Shown piece by piece: positions 41,735-50,033 of a stretch of DNA of 64,000 nt. The translations under genes and the position numbers were made by a program. The DNA is taken from assembly GCF_014203605.1 (NCBI RefSeq), contig NZ_JACHJJ010000008.1, forward strand, positions 1-64,000, written 5' to 3'. The notes beneath the pieces are model-generated. The model was not told the DNA's origin, made no database searches, and was given only the letters and a program-made list of their open reading frames with translations. Origin of the DNA: Thiemannella venezuelensis (lineage in GTDB: Bacteria > Actinomycetota > Actinomycetes > Streptosporangiales > Streptosporangiaceae). Every line of letters begins with the position of its first letter. Position 1 is the stretch's first letter.

Positions 41735-42145
41735 ATGTCCAGCGCACACCTCACGCCCGCGACCGATCTGGCGGGCTACCTGACCCGGTACGCCGAGGAG
41801 ATCACCTTCGGCGACGAGGAACCGGGAACGGTCATGGACCGCTATCACACGCCGGACTACGAGCTGGTCAACGACGGGATCCTCCTGGACCGGCAGCGGT
41901 TGCTCGACCATGTCCACTCCGGCCGCAGGCGCGCCGCCGCCGTCCGCGTCGAGGTCGACGAGGCACTCGTCAGCGGTGACCGCGTCGCCGCACGCTACCG
42001 GCTGACCGCGTCCATGCGCAGGGGGAACGTCATCAGCACAGAGATCCACATGTTCGGCCGGCTCGCCGACGACGGGCGGCTCCGCCGAGCCACCCAGTTG
42101 ACCCGCACGATTCCCGCCTCGGACGGCGGCGCCACCGGGCCATGA
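41735..42145 (+). CDS. SnoaL-like / NTF2-fold protein
   Basis: A 136-residue cone-shaped NTF2-like protein. The N-terminal helix LAGYLTRYAEEITFGDEEP, then VMDRYHTPDYELVNDGILLDRQRLLDHVHSG, and strands VRVEVDEALVSGDRVAARYR and EIHMFGRLADDGRL fit the fold. The His/Asp lining of SnoaL cyclases is only partly recognisable, so enzymatic activity is uncertain. GGAGG precedes the ATG at 41735. It is divergent from the TetR gene and is its likely target. Confidence 0.78.
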   Translation: MSSAHLTPATDLAGYLTRYAEEITFGDEEPGTVMDRYHTPDYELVNDGILLDRQRLLDHVHSGRRRAAAVRVEVDEALVSGDRVAARYRLTASMRRGNVISTEIHMFGRLADDGRLRRATQLTRTIPASDGGATGP

Positions 42146-42481
42146 CCCCGCCTCCTCCATCCGGCCACCCCGGGCCCCGGATCCACGGCTCGGCCGAACG
42201 ACGGGGGACGCGCACCCCGAGCACCCGCCGACCCGCCGCCTGAGGCGGCCCGATGGATTTCCGGCTCCCGCGGTCTTGCCAAGCCGATGGGAGCCATCCT
42301 ATTCTCCCGGATGGAAAGCGCTTTCCTACTTTACCACGACCAGCCCGGTGAAGCGGCCATCGCAGCACCTGCGGCGACTTCGGCATGGGTCGCCGCCGCT
42401 CCGACGACAGGTCGGCGGCCTCGGCGGCCCGCCGGAACGGCCACGGTACGCAGCAGCACCCCCCAGCGAAGGAAGGCCAGA
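42146..42481. other. Intergenic region before pectate lyase
   Basis: A 336-base gap that holds the GGAAAGCGCTTTCC operator at 42313-42326. The coding pattern begins only near the lyase start. No other element is evident. Confidence 0.4.
42313..42326. promoter_or_regulatory. Perfect LacI-type operator upstream of pectate lyase
   Basis: GGAAAGCGCTTTCC is a perfect 14-base palindrome of the form recognised by LacI/GalR regulators in actinomycetes, 156 bases before the lyase start. No LacI gene is adjacent; the sites of the LacI at 58509 look different. Confidence 0.6.
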
Positions 42482-44047
42482 ATGAGACGACCAGTCGCCC
42501 TGCGACTCTCCGCGGCACTGGCAACGACGGCCATGGCGGCCGCGGCCGGTGTGGTCCTGTCGATGCCCGCGGCGTCGGCGGCGGCCGGCGGCGCCACCGG
42601 CTACGCGACCCAGAACGGCGGGACCACCGGCGGTGCGGGCGGGCAGACGGTGCGCGCCACCACGGGGACCGCGATCCACGCGGCCCTGTGCGGCCGGGCC
42701 AGCAGCAGCACCCCGATCATCATCGAGGTCGAGGGCACCATCAACCACGCCAACACCGCCAAGGTGTCGGGCTCCAGCTGCAACACCGCCGCCGGGCTGA
42801 TCGAGCTCAAGCAGATCAGCAACGTCACGATCGTCGGAGTCGGCGGCGGAGCCGTCTTCGACCAGCTGGGCATCCACATCCGCGACTCCAGCAACATCAT
42901 CATCCAGAACGTGACCGTCCGGAACGTCAAGAAGTCGGGCTCCCCCACGTCCAACGGCGGTGACGCCATCGGCATGGAGAGCACGGTCCGCAACGTCTGG
43001 GTCGACCACGTCACCCTGGAGGCGTCGGGCGGGGAGTCGGAGGGCTTCGACGGCCTCTTCGACATGAAGGACGACGTCCGGTACGTGACCCTGTCCTACA
43101 GCACCCTGCGCAACTCCGGCCGCGGCGGCCTCGTCGGGTCCAGCGAGAGCGACACCGGCAACGGCTTCATCACGTACCACCACAACCTGTACGAGAACAT
43201 CGACTCCCGTACGCCCCTGCTGCGCGGCGGCATCGCCCACATCTACAACAACCACTACGTCAGCCTCAACGAGTCCGGCATCAACTCCCGCGCCGGGGCC
43301 CGCGCCAAGGTCGACAACAACTACTTCAAGAACTCCAAGGACGTCCTGGGCACGTTCTACACCGACGCGGCCGGCTACTGGCAGGTCAGCGGCAACATCT
43401 TCGACAACGTGACCTGGTCCAGCCCCGGCACCGACAACAAGCCCGCCGGTCCCGACCCGCAGTCCAACACCACGGTCAGCATCCCCTACTCCTACAGCCT
43501 CGACGCGGCCGGTTGCGTGCCGAGCATCGTGAGCCAGACGGCGGGAGCCGGCAAGGGACTGAAGGTGTCGAACGGCAGCTGCTCGCCGCAGACGCCGACC
43601 CCCACGCCCACCGTGACGGCCACGCCGACGCCCACCGTGACGGCCACGCCGACGCCGACGCCGACGTCCACCCAGCCCAGCGGGACCAACCTCAGCATCG
43701 GGGCCGGCTCCGACGGCTCCAGCAAGGCCTCCGGGACGAGCTACGGCAACGTGCGGGACGGCTCCATGAGCACCTACTGGTCGCCGGCCGGCTCGACCGG
43801 CTCCATCTCGATCAAGTGGGGCTCCGCCACCGCGGTGTCCAAGATCAACATCAGGGAGGCGTCGGGCTCCGCGGGCGGCATCAAGACCTGGAGGGTCGTC
43901 AACGGCGACACCGGCGCCGTCCTGACCTCCGGCAGCGGGGCGGGCGTCATCACCTTCGCCCGGACCTCGCTGCGCAAGCTCACCTTCGAGATCACCGGCT
44001 CGACCGGTACGCCGAAGGTCGCCGAGTACGAGACCTACGCCGGATAG
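42482..44047 (+). CDS. Secreted pectate lyase with C-terminal beta-sandwich module
   Basis: A 521-residue secreted protein. It has a signal peptide (LSAALATTAMAAAAGVVLSM, cleavage near residue 36), a right-handed parallel beta-helix domain (about 40-370) of polysaccharide lyase family 1 type with VWVDHVTLEA, DGLFDMKDDVRYVTLSYS and the late GRGGLVGSSESDTGNGFIT(YHHN) region plus RTPLLRGGIAHIYNNHY, a Pro/Thr linker (PTPTVTATPTPT repeats) and a C-terminal F5/8-like carbohydrate-binding sandwich of about 120 residues. It cleaves polygalacturonate by beta-elimination. ATG at 42482 has GGAAGG upstream. A palindromic operator lies upstream and a large hairpin downstream. Confidence 0.9.
   Translation: MRRPVALRLSAALATTAMAAAAGVVLSMPAASAAAGGATGYATQNGGTTGGAGGQTVRATTGTAIHAALCGRASSSTPIIIEVEGTINHANTAKVSGSSCNTAAGLIELKQISNVTIVGVGGGAVFDQLGIHIRDSSNIIIQNVTVRNVKKSGSPTSNGGDAIGMESTVRNVWVDHVTLEASGGESEGFDGLFDMKDDVRYVTLSYSTLRNSGRGGLVGSSESDTGNGFITYHHNLYENIDSRTPLLRGGIAHIYNNHYVSLNESGINSRAGARAKVDNNYFKNSKDVLGTFYTDAAGYWQVSGNIFDNVTWSSPGTDNKPAGPDPQSNTTVSIPYSYSLDAAGCVPSIVSQTAGAGKGLKVSNGSCSPQTPTPTPTVTATPTPTVTATPTPTPTSTQPSGTNLSIGAGSDGSSKASGTSYGNVRDGSMSTYWSPAGSTGSISIKWGSATAVSKINIREASGSAGGIKTWRVVNGDTGAVLTSGSGAGVITFARTSLRKLTFEITGSTGTPKVAEYETYAG
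43607..43654 (+). repeat. Tandem 24-base repeat encoding the lyase linker
   Basis: Two identical 24-base units (43607-43630, 43631-43654) encode the repeated PTVTATPT linker. The linker of the GH26-like enzyme at 57050-57160 has similar sequence on the other strand. Confidence 0.7.
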
Positions 44048-44153
44048 CGGCGCGGTCCCGCCGCCCGCCCGGGTCCGGTCCGCCCCGGACCCGCCGGACG
44101 GCGGAAACGCACCCGGCGCCGGCGCGGTGAGCGCCGCCCGCCATTGATCACCC

Positions 44154-44189
44154 GAACCGGGGGCCGTCGGATCCGACGGCCCCCGGTTC
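44154..44189 (+). terminator. Perfect 36-base palindrome after pectate lyase
   Basis: Two perfect 18-base arms (left arm starts GAACCGGGGGCCGTC) meet with no spacer about 105 bases after the stop. As RNA it folds into a very stable hairpin. It is most likely the terminator, without T-tract; a dyad for a DNA-binding protein is the alternative. Confidence 0.6.
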
Positions 44190-44294
44190 CGTGCCGGCGC
44201 CGGAGACCCGGCCGCCCGGGCGCGGGAAGCACCGAGGCCCGCGCACGCCGTACGGCCCTCGCCTCCGGGCGGAGGAGCGCCGCCCGCGAAATAA

Positions 44295-44343
44295 ATGATG
44301 CGTCATATACGTTGGCCGAAGCGTACATGATGGGTCATCTACG
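44295..44343 (+). promoter_or_regulatory. Direct repeats with internal dyads upstream of flavin oxidoreductase
   Basis: ATGATGCGTCATATACG (44295-44311) and ATGATGGGTCATCTACG (44327-44343) are 17-base copies with two mismatches, 32 bases apart. Each contains the dyad ATGA/TCAT. They end 16 bases before the start codon, where a repressor would bind. Confidence 0.55.
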
Positions 44344-44358
44344 TGGACGAGGAATGTC

Positions 44359-45507
44359 ATGCAGTTCGGTGTCTTTTCGGTCAGCGACATCACCACCGAC
44401 CCCACGACCGGGCGGGCGCCCGGTGAGGCCGAGCGGATCCGGGCGGTCGTCACGATCGCCGAGAAGGCAGAGGAGGTCGGCCTGGACGTGTTCGCGCTCG
44501 GCGAGCACCACAACCCGCCGTTCTTCTCCTCCTCGCCCACCACCACACTGGGCTACATCGCCGCGCGGACGCAGCGGCTGCAGCTCTCCACGGCCACCAC
44601 ACTGATCACCACCAACGACCCGGTGAAGATCGCCGAGGACTACGCGATGCTGCAGCACCTCGCCGGCGGCCGCGTGGACCTCATGCTGGGCCGCGGCAAC
44701 ACCGGCCCGGTCTACCCCTGGTTCGGCCAGGACATCCGCGACGGCATCGCGCTCGCGGTCGAGAACTACGCCCTGCTGCACCGGCTGTGGCGCGAGGACG
44801 TGGTCGACTGGCAGGGCCGCTTCCGCACTCCGCTGCAGGGCTTCACCTCGACTCCGCGGCCCCTCGACGGCGTGCCGCCGTTCGTCTGGCACGGCTCCAT
44901 CCGCAGCCCCGAGATCGCCGAGCAGGCCGCCTACTACGGCGACGGCTTCTTCCACAACCACATCTTCTGGCCCAAGGAGCACACCCGGCGGATGGTCGGC
45001 CTCTACCGGCGGCGCTTCGAGCACTACGGCCACGGCTCGGCCGACCAGGCCGTCGTCGGCCTCGGCGGGCAGGTGTTCATGCGCAGGAACAGCCAGGACG
45101 CGGTCCGCGAGTTCCGCCCCTACTTCGACGACGCCCCGGTCTACGGCCGCGGCCCGTCGCTGGAGGAGTTCATGCGCGAGACGCCGCTGACCGTGGGCAG
45201 TCCGCAGCAGGTCATCGACCGCACCCTGGGCTTCCGCGACTACGTGGGCGACTACCAGCGGCAGCTGTTCCTCATCGACCACGCGGGCCTGCCGCTGAAG
45301 ACCGTCCTGGAGCAGCTCGACATCCTCGGCGAGGAGGTCGTGCCGGTGCTGCGCAAGGAGTTCGCCGCGCTCAAGCCCGCCCACGTTCCCGACGCGCCCA
45401 CCCATGCCGGCCGGGTCGCCGCGGCGGGCGGCGCCAGGGACGCCACCGTGCACACGACCGCCGACACCGTGACCGGCCGGGCCGGCCAGGAGGTGCAGGC
45501 CCGATGA
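44359..45507 (+). CDS. LLM-class flavin-dependent oxidoreductase
   Basis: A 382-residue TIM-barrel FMN-dependent enzyme of the bacterial luciferase-like class. Motifs: MQFGVFSVSDITTDPTTGRA at the start, DVFALGEHHNPPFFSSSP, EDYAMLQHLAGGRVDLMLGR with the FMN phosphate region, and FVWHGSIRSPEIAEQAAYY. The last 40 residues are an extra tail. Some members of this subgroup oxidise substrates coupled to a partner reductase. It overlaps the FMN reductase gene by 4 bases, forming an apparent two-component monooxygenase; the substrate is not evident. The upstream repeats suggest ligand-controlled expression. Confidence 0.88.
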   Translation: MQFGVFSVSDITTDPTTGRAPGEAERIRAVVTIAEKAEEVGLDVFALGEHHNPPFFSSSPTTTLGYIAARTQRLQLSTATTLITTNDPVKIAEDYAMLQHLAGGRVDLMLGRGNTGPVYPWFGQDIRDGIALAVENYALLHRLWREDVVDWQGRFRTPLQGFTSTPRPLDGVPPFVWHGSIRSPEIAEQAAYYGDGFFHNHIFWPKEHTRRMVGLYRRRFEHYGHGSADQAVVGLGGQVFMRRNSQDAVREFRPYFDDAPVYGRGPSLEEFMRETPLTVGSPQQVIDRTLGFRDYVGDYQRQLFLIDHAGLPLKTVLEQLDILGEEVVPVLRKEFAALKPAHVPDAPTHAGRVAAAGGARDATVHTTADTVTGRAGQEVQAR

Positions 45508-46121
45508 GCACGCGCACCCTCGCCGTCGTCAGCGCCGGCCTGTCGGTCCCCTCCTCCACCCGGCTGCTGGCCGACCGGCTCGCGCAGGCCGGCGTCGAGG
45601 CGCTGGCCGCGCTGGACCTCGCCGCCGCCGTCGAGGTCGTCGAGCTGCGGGGACACGCCCGCGACCTGGCCGACAACCTCGTCACGGGCTTCCCGAACAC
45701 CGCTCTACGGACGGCCGTCGACACGGTGACCGGCGCCGACGGGCTGATCGCCGTCACACCGATCTTCTCCGCCTCCTACAGCGGCCTGTTCAAGACCTTC
45801 TTCGACGTGCTCGACAAGGAGGCGCTGACCGGCAAGCCCGTGCTGATGGGCGCGACCGCCGGAACCGCCCGGCACTCGCTGGCCCTCGAACACGGGATGC
45901 GGCCCCTGTTCGCCTACCTGCGGGCCGTCGTCACACCCACCGCCGTGTTCGCCGCGTCGGAGGACTGGGCCGGCGGCGACCGGACCGGCGCGGCGCTGAG
46001 CGACCGCGTCCGGCGCGCCGCCGGCGAGCTGGCCGCACTGGTCGCGCAGCGGCCGCGGGCCGCCGTCGCCGACCCGTTCGACGATCCCCCGCCCTTCGGC
46101 ACGCTCCTGGCCGGTCTGTGA
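45504..46121 (+). CDS. NADPH-dependent FMN reductase
   Basis: A 205-residue flavodoxin-like reductase. It has the FMN-phosphate loop VVSAGLSVPSSTRLLADRL, the segment TPIFSASYSGLFKTFFDVLDKEALTGKPVLMGATAGTARHSLA and a helical end; family members hand reduced FMN to a partner oxygenase. ATG at 45504 overlaps the stop of the upstream oxidoreductase (ATGA). It is the last gene of the pair. An iron box for the following ABC genes starts 90 bases downstream, so there must be a separate promoter there. Confidence 0.88.
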   Translation: MSTRTLAVVSAGLSVPSSTRLLADRLAQAGVEALAALDLAAAVEVVELRGHARDLADNLVTGFPNTALRTAVDTVTGADGLIAVTPIFSASYSGLFKTFFDVLDKEALTGKPVLMGATAGTARHSLALEHGMRPLFAYLRAVVTPTAVFAASEDWAGGDRTGAALSDRVRRAAGELAALVAQRPRAAVADPFDDPPPFGTLLAGL

Positions 46122-46479
46122 CACCGCATCAGGCGCGGTCGCCGGCGGGGAAGCGGCCTGACCGCGACGTCCGCAGATGCAGTCGAGGGCGGCCGACGAC
46201 CGCAGAATCATGAGGTTAGGCTAACCTAATTGCCGCATGTTACGGTTTGCCTGGTCGTGGTCAAGAGTGCAGCGGACAGCGCGGGGGCAAGGGATTGCGG
46301 ATGCTTCTCCGGCGAACGGCGGTCGCGGGGGACCGGTGGCGGTCCGCTCCGGCGGTTCGCCGCGGCGCCGTCCCAACCGCCCCCGCCGTCCCCGCCGTAC
46401 GCGATCGACGAGCCCGTCGGGCCGGTCGGCCGGGGACGGCCGCCGGCACGTCCCGCCCCCGAGCCGCCGTGGTCCGGGT
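46122..46479. other. Intergenic region with iron box
   Basis: A 358-base gap. The iron box is at 46211-46229. Between it and 46480 there is an open frame from ATG 46237 in phase with the ABC gene, but it encodes an Arg/Pro-rich stretch that I treat as 5' leader. Confidence 0.45.
46211..46229 (+). promoter_or_regulatory. Iron box (DtxR/IdeR-type operator)
   Basis: TGAGGTTAGGCTAACCTAA matches the iron-box consensus TTAGGTTAGSCTAACCTAA at 18 of 19 positions. It lies about 250 bases before the ABC gene at 46480, so iron-replete repression of this pair by an IdeR/DmdR protein is expected. Confidence 0.8.
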
Positions 46480-48267
46480 GTGAGCGCCACCGACACGCGC
46501 GCCGCCCCGGCCGTCCTGCACACGGCGACCGGACGCGAGGCCACCCGATGGGTCGCGGCGCGCTGCCGCGAGGCGCCGTGGCTGACGGCCGCCACCGTCC
46601 TCAGCGCGGTGGCCGGGGCGGCGCTCGAACTGCTGCCGGTGCTCCTGCTCGGCCGGGTGGTCGACGGGGTGGTCGCAGGCGAGTCCCGGTCGGTCCTGGT
46701 CACGGTCGGAGCCCTGATGGCGGCCGCCGCGCTGCTCGGCGTGGCGGCCGCCGCGGCCTCGACGTACCTGGTCGGACGGCTGGGCGCGGATCTGCTCGCG
46801 CGGCTGCGGGAGGACGCCGTCCGGGCGGTGCTGAGCATGCCGAGCGCACGGATCGAGCAGGCCGGCCGGGGCGACGTGCTGTCCCGGGTCGGCGACGACG
46901 TGGCCGTGGTGTCCCAGGGCATCCGGACGGCCGTCCCCACGGTGTTCTCCTCGGGAGTTCTGGTCGTCATCGCCACGGCCGGCATGTTCGGGCTGGACTG
47001 GCGGCTCGGCCTGGCGGGCGCCGGCGCGCTGCCCGCGTACTGGCTGGCCCTGCGCTGGTACCTGCCTCGTTCCGCGCCGCTCTACCGCAGGCAGCGGGAG
47101 GCCCAGGCCGACCGCGCGCAGGCGCTGATCAGCGGCCTGAACGGGATCGACACCGTCCGGGCCTACCGCCTGGAGGACGCCTTCCGCGAGAAGGTCACCG
47201 CCGAGTCGTGGCGGGTGCGCGATCTCGGCGTCGAGGTGTTCCGGTTCTTCGGCCGGTTCGTCGGCAGGGAGAACCGCGCCGAGTTCGTCGGGCTGGTCCT
47301 GATCATCGTGGTGGGGTACGTCCTGCTGGAGACCGGCGCCGCCACCCTGGGCGAGGTGTCGGTGGCCCCGCTGCTGTTCCACCGGCTGTTCAATCCGCTG
47401 GGCGCCATCCTGTTCACCTTCGACGAGGCGCAGAAGTCGGGGGCGAGCCTGACCCGGCTGGTCGGGGTGCTGGGCGAGGCCTCCGACGAACGGCTGGTGG
47501 GCGGTGCGGCCGTCGCGCCGGCGGACGCCGGGCCGTACCCGGTGGCGGTGGAGGGGCTGACGTTCGGCTACCCCGATTCCGAGCAGCCGGTCCTGCGGGA
47601 CGTCGACCTGGTGATCCCGGCGGGCGGCTCACTCGCGCTGGTGGGGGCGACGGGCGCGGGCAAGACGACCCTGGCGGCACTGATCGCGGGCATCGGGAGC
47701 CCGCAGGCCGGGTCGATCCGCATCGGATCGACCGATCTCGCGGGCCTGGACGAGGCCGGGGCGCGGGCCCTGGTGAGCATCCTGACGCAGGAGACGCACG
47801 TGTTCTCCGGTCCGCTCGCCGACGACCTGCGGCTGGCCGCGCCGCAGGCGACCGACGCCGAGCTGGTGGACGCGCTGCGCACGGTCGGCGCCGACGCGTG
47901 GGTCGCGGCGCTGCCCGACGGGCTGGACACGGTGGTCGGCGAGGGCGGTGGGCGCCTGGACGGCACCAAGGCCGCCCAGCTCGCCCTGGCCCGGCTGGTA
48001 CTGGGCCGGTCGCCGGTGGTGGTGCTGGACGAGTCGACCGCGGAGGCGGGCAGCCAGGGCGCCGCCGAGCTGGAGCGGGCCGTGTCGGCCGCGTGCCGGG
48101 GCCGCACCACGCTGTTCGTGGCGCACCGGCTGACCCAGGCGATGGCCGCGGACCGGATCGCCGTGCTGGACGCGGGACGCATCGTGGAGCAGGGCACCCA
48201 CGACGAGTTGGTGGCGCTGGACGGCCGGTACGCACGGCTGTGGCACGCGTGGCGGGAGAGTGGCTAG
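46480..48267 (+). CDS. ABC half-transporter (iron-regulated), ATP-binding site intact, signature lost
   Basis: A 595-residue fused membrane plus ATPase half-transporter. Six helices lie in residues 30-330; the NBD has Walker A GATGAGKTT near residue 389, Q-loop ILTQETHVFSG, Walker B VVVLDEST, and H-loop VAHRLTQ, but the ABC signature is RLDGTKAAQ instead of LSGGQ. The partner at 48260 has the opposite pattern. GTG at 46480 is chosen; an ATG at 46237 would add an unlikely Arg-rich leader of 81 residues. The iron box suggests siderophore import or export, as for the IrtAB/YbtPQ families; the substrate is inference. Confidence 0.85.
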   Translation: MSATDTRAAPAVLHTATGREATRWVAARCREAPWLTAATVLSAVAGAALELLPVLLLGRVVDGVVAGESRSVLVTVGALMAAAALLGVAAAAASTYLVGRLGADLLARLREDAVRAVLSMPSARIEQAGRGDVLSRVGDDVAVVSQGIRTAVPTVFSSGVLVVIATAGMFGLDWRLGLAGAGALPAYWLALRWYLPRSAPLYRRQREAQADRAQALISGLNGIDTVRAYRLEDAFREKVTAESWRVRDLGVEVFRFFGRFVGRENRAEFVGLVLIIVVGYVLLETGAATLGEVSVAPLLFHRLFNPLGAILFTFDEAQKSGASLTRLVGVLGEASDERLVGGAAVAPADAGPYPVAVEGLTFGYPDSEQPVLRDVDLVIPAGGSLALVGATGAGKTTLAALIAGIGSPQAGSIRIGSTDLAGLDEAGARALVSILTQETHVFSGPLADDLRLAAPQATDAELVDALRTVGADAWVAALPDGLDTVVGEGGGRLDGTKAAQLALARLVLGRSPVVVLDESTAEAGSQGAAELERAVSAACRGRTTLFVAHRLTQAMAADRIAVLDAGRIVEQGTHDELVALDGRYARLWHAWRESG

Positions 48268-49984
48268 GTTGCCCGACACCCCGATGACGACTCCTGACGG
48301 GCGGGGACCCCGCACGGGGTCCGGCGTCCTGCGGGCCGCGCTGCGCCGCAACGCGGGCGCCATGACCCGGGGCACCGTCCTGCTGGGCATGTACCAGGCG
48401 GGTGAGACCGCCTTCCCCATCGCGCTCGGCCTGATCGTCGAGCACACGATGCGGGAGCGCAGCCTCGGCTCGCTCGGCCTGTCGGTCGCCGCGCTGGCCG
48501 TGATCATCACGACCGTGTCGCTGTCGTGGCGGTTCGGGATGCGCATCCTGCAGAAGGCCGGCACGACCGAGGCGCACCGCTGGCGGGTGCGGGTCGCGGC
48601 CTGCGGACTCCAGCCGGTGGCCAGGGACACCGGCCTCAGGTCCGGCGAGGTCCTGACCATCGCCACCGAGGACGCCGACCAGACCGCCGACATCATCGAG
48701 GTGGTACCGCTGCTGGTCAGCTCACTGGTCGCGGTGCTGATCGCGGCGGTCGCGCTGGGCGTCGCCGACGTCCGGCTCGGCCTGCTGGTGATCGCGGGGA
48801 CCGTCGCGATCCTGTCGGTCCTGAGCGTGATGTCCAGGCGGATCGGCGCGAGCACCCGCGAGCAGCAGGCCCGGGTGGCGCGGGCCGGCGCGAAGGTCGC
48901 CGACCTGATCACCGGCCTGCGCCCCCTGCACGGCTTCGGCGGCAACCACGCGGCGTTCCTGTCCTACCGGAAGGTCAGCACGGAGGCGAGGAACCAGGCG
49001 GTCACCGTCGCCAGGGTGAACGGCGCGTACACCGGCGCCGCGCTGGCGCTCAACGCGCTCCTCGCCGCCGCCGTGACCCTGACGGCGGGCTGGCTGGCGT
49101 TCGACGGCCGGATCACCATCGGGCAGCTCGTCATGGCCGTGGGGCTGGCGCAGTTCATCATGGAACCGCTCAAGCTGTTCTCGGAGATGCCGAAGTACGT
49201 GATGATCGCGCGGGCGTCGGCGGAGCGGATGGCGCTGGTGCTGGCCGCACCGCCGGTGGCGGCCCCCGGCCGGGAGCGCCCGGCCGCGGGCGGGGGCCTG
49301 GAGGTCGACGGCGTGCGGTACGGGTCCCTGCGCGAGCTGAAGTTCCACGTGTCCGCCGGCGAGTTCGTGGCGATCGCCGCCTACCGGCCGCGCGCGGCGG
49401 CCGACCTCGCGGCGGTCCTGGCCGTGAACGTCCCGCCCGGCGCGTACGAGGGCGTGGTGCGGGTCGGCGGGCGGGAGCTGGCGGACCTGTCGGTCGAGGC
49501 GGTCCGCGAGCACATGCTGGTGAACCCGTACGACGGGGAGGTCTTCGCGGGCACCCTCCGCACGAACATCGACCCGGCGGGCACCGGCCGCATGATCCAC
49601 GAGGCCGTCGAGGCGTCCATGCTGACCGACGTCGTCGCCCTCCACCGCGAAGGACTCGACCACGGCGTCCGCGACCGCGGCGCGAACCTCTCCGGCGGGC
49701 AGCGCCAGCGGCTGTCCCTGGCCCGCGCCCTCGCCGCCGACCCCGACGTCCTCGTCCTGCACGACCCGACGACGGCCGTCGACGCGGTCACCGAACAGCT
49801 CATCGCGCGCAACGTCGCGGAGCTGCGGCGGAACCGCACCACCATCGTGATCACCAGCAGCCCGGCCCTCCTGGACGTCGCCGACCGCGTCCTCGTCCTG
49901 GACGGCGGCGTCATCACCGCCGAGGACACCCACCGGAACCTCCTGGCCGCCGACGAGGGCTACCGCCTGGCCGTGGCCCGGTGA
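48260..49984 (+). CDS. ABC half-transporter (iron-regulated), signature intact, ATP-binding motifs lost
   Basis: A 574-residue partner half-transporter. The membrane part (six helices, residues 25-320) is followed by a degenerate NBD: the Walker A position reads AAYRPRAAADL with no GKT/S, Walker B is VLVLHDPTT with His for Asp and Asp for Glu, and the H-loop region is TSSPALL with no His. The signature is perfect, NLSGGQRQRLSLARAL. With the upstream subunit this leaves one functional ATP site made of its Walker motifs and this subunit's signature. The start overlaps the previous stop by 8 bases; TTG 48269 and ATG 48284 are alternatives. Confidence 0.85.
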   Translation: MARLPDTPMTTPDGRGPRTGSGVLRAALRRNAGAMTRGTVLLGMYQAGETAFPIALGLIVEHTMRERSLGSLGLSVAALAVIITTVSLSWRFGMRILQKAGTTEAHRWRVRVAACGLQPVARDTGLRSGEVLTIATEDADQTADIIEVVPLLVSSLVAVLIAAVALGVADVRLGLLVIAGTVAILSVLSVMSRRIGASTREQQARVARAGAKVADLITGLRPLHGFGGNHAAFLSYRKVSTEARNQAVTVARVNGAYTGAALALNALLAAAVTLTAGWLAFDGRITIGQLVMAVGLAQFIMEPLKLFSEMPKYVMIARASAERMALVLAAPPVAAPGRERPAAGGGLEVDGVRYGSLRELKFHVSAGEFVAIAAYRPRAAADLAAVLAVNVPPGAYEGVVRVGGRELADLSVEAVREHMLVNPYDGEVFAGTLRTNIDPAGTGRMIHEAVEASMLTDVVALHREGLDHGVRDRGANLSGGQRQRLSLARALAADPDVLVLHDPTTAVDAVTEQLIARNVAELRRNRTTIVITSSPALLDVADRVLVLDGGVITAEDTHRNLLAADEGYRLAVAR

Positions 49985-50033
49985 TCTGAGCGGGCCAGAC
50001 GGCCGGCTCCCGCGCGCGACCGGCTCCCATCCG

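Larger units (their letters stand above)
44048..44358. other. Intergenic region with palindrome and direct repeats
   Basis: A 311-base gap between the lyase and the flavin oxidoreductase. It holds the large palindrome (44154-44189) and the direct repeat (44295-44343), each listed separately. Confidence 0.5.

Noticed and set aside
43607..43654. Short tandem repeat as CRISPR-like element
   Set aside because: The repeat is in frame and encodes a Pro/Thr linker; units have no spacers.
46237..46479. N-terminal extension of the first iron-regulated half-transporter from ATG 46237
   Set aside because: Would add 81 residues with long Arg/Pro runs; it lies just after the iron box and is better read as 5' leader. 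Not fully excluded.
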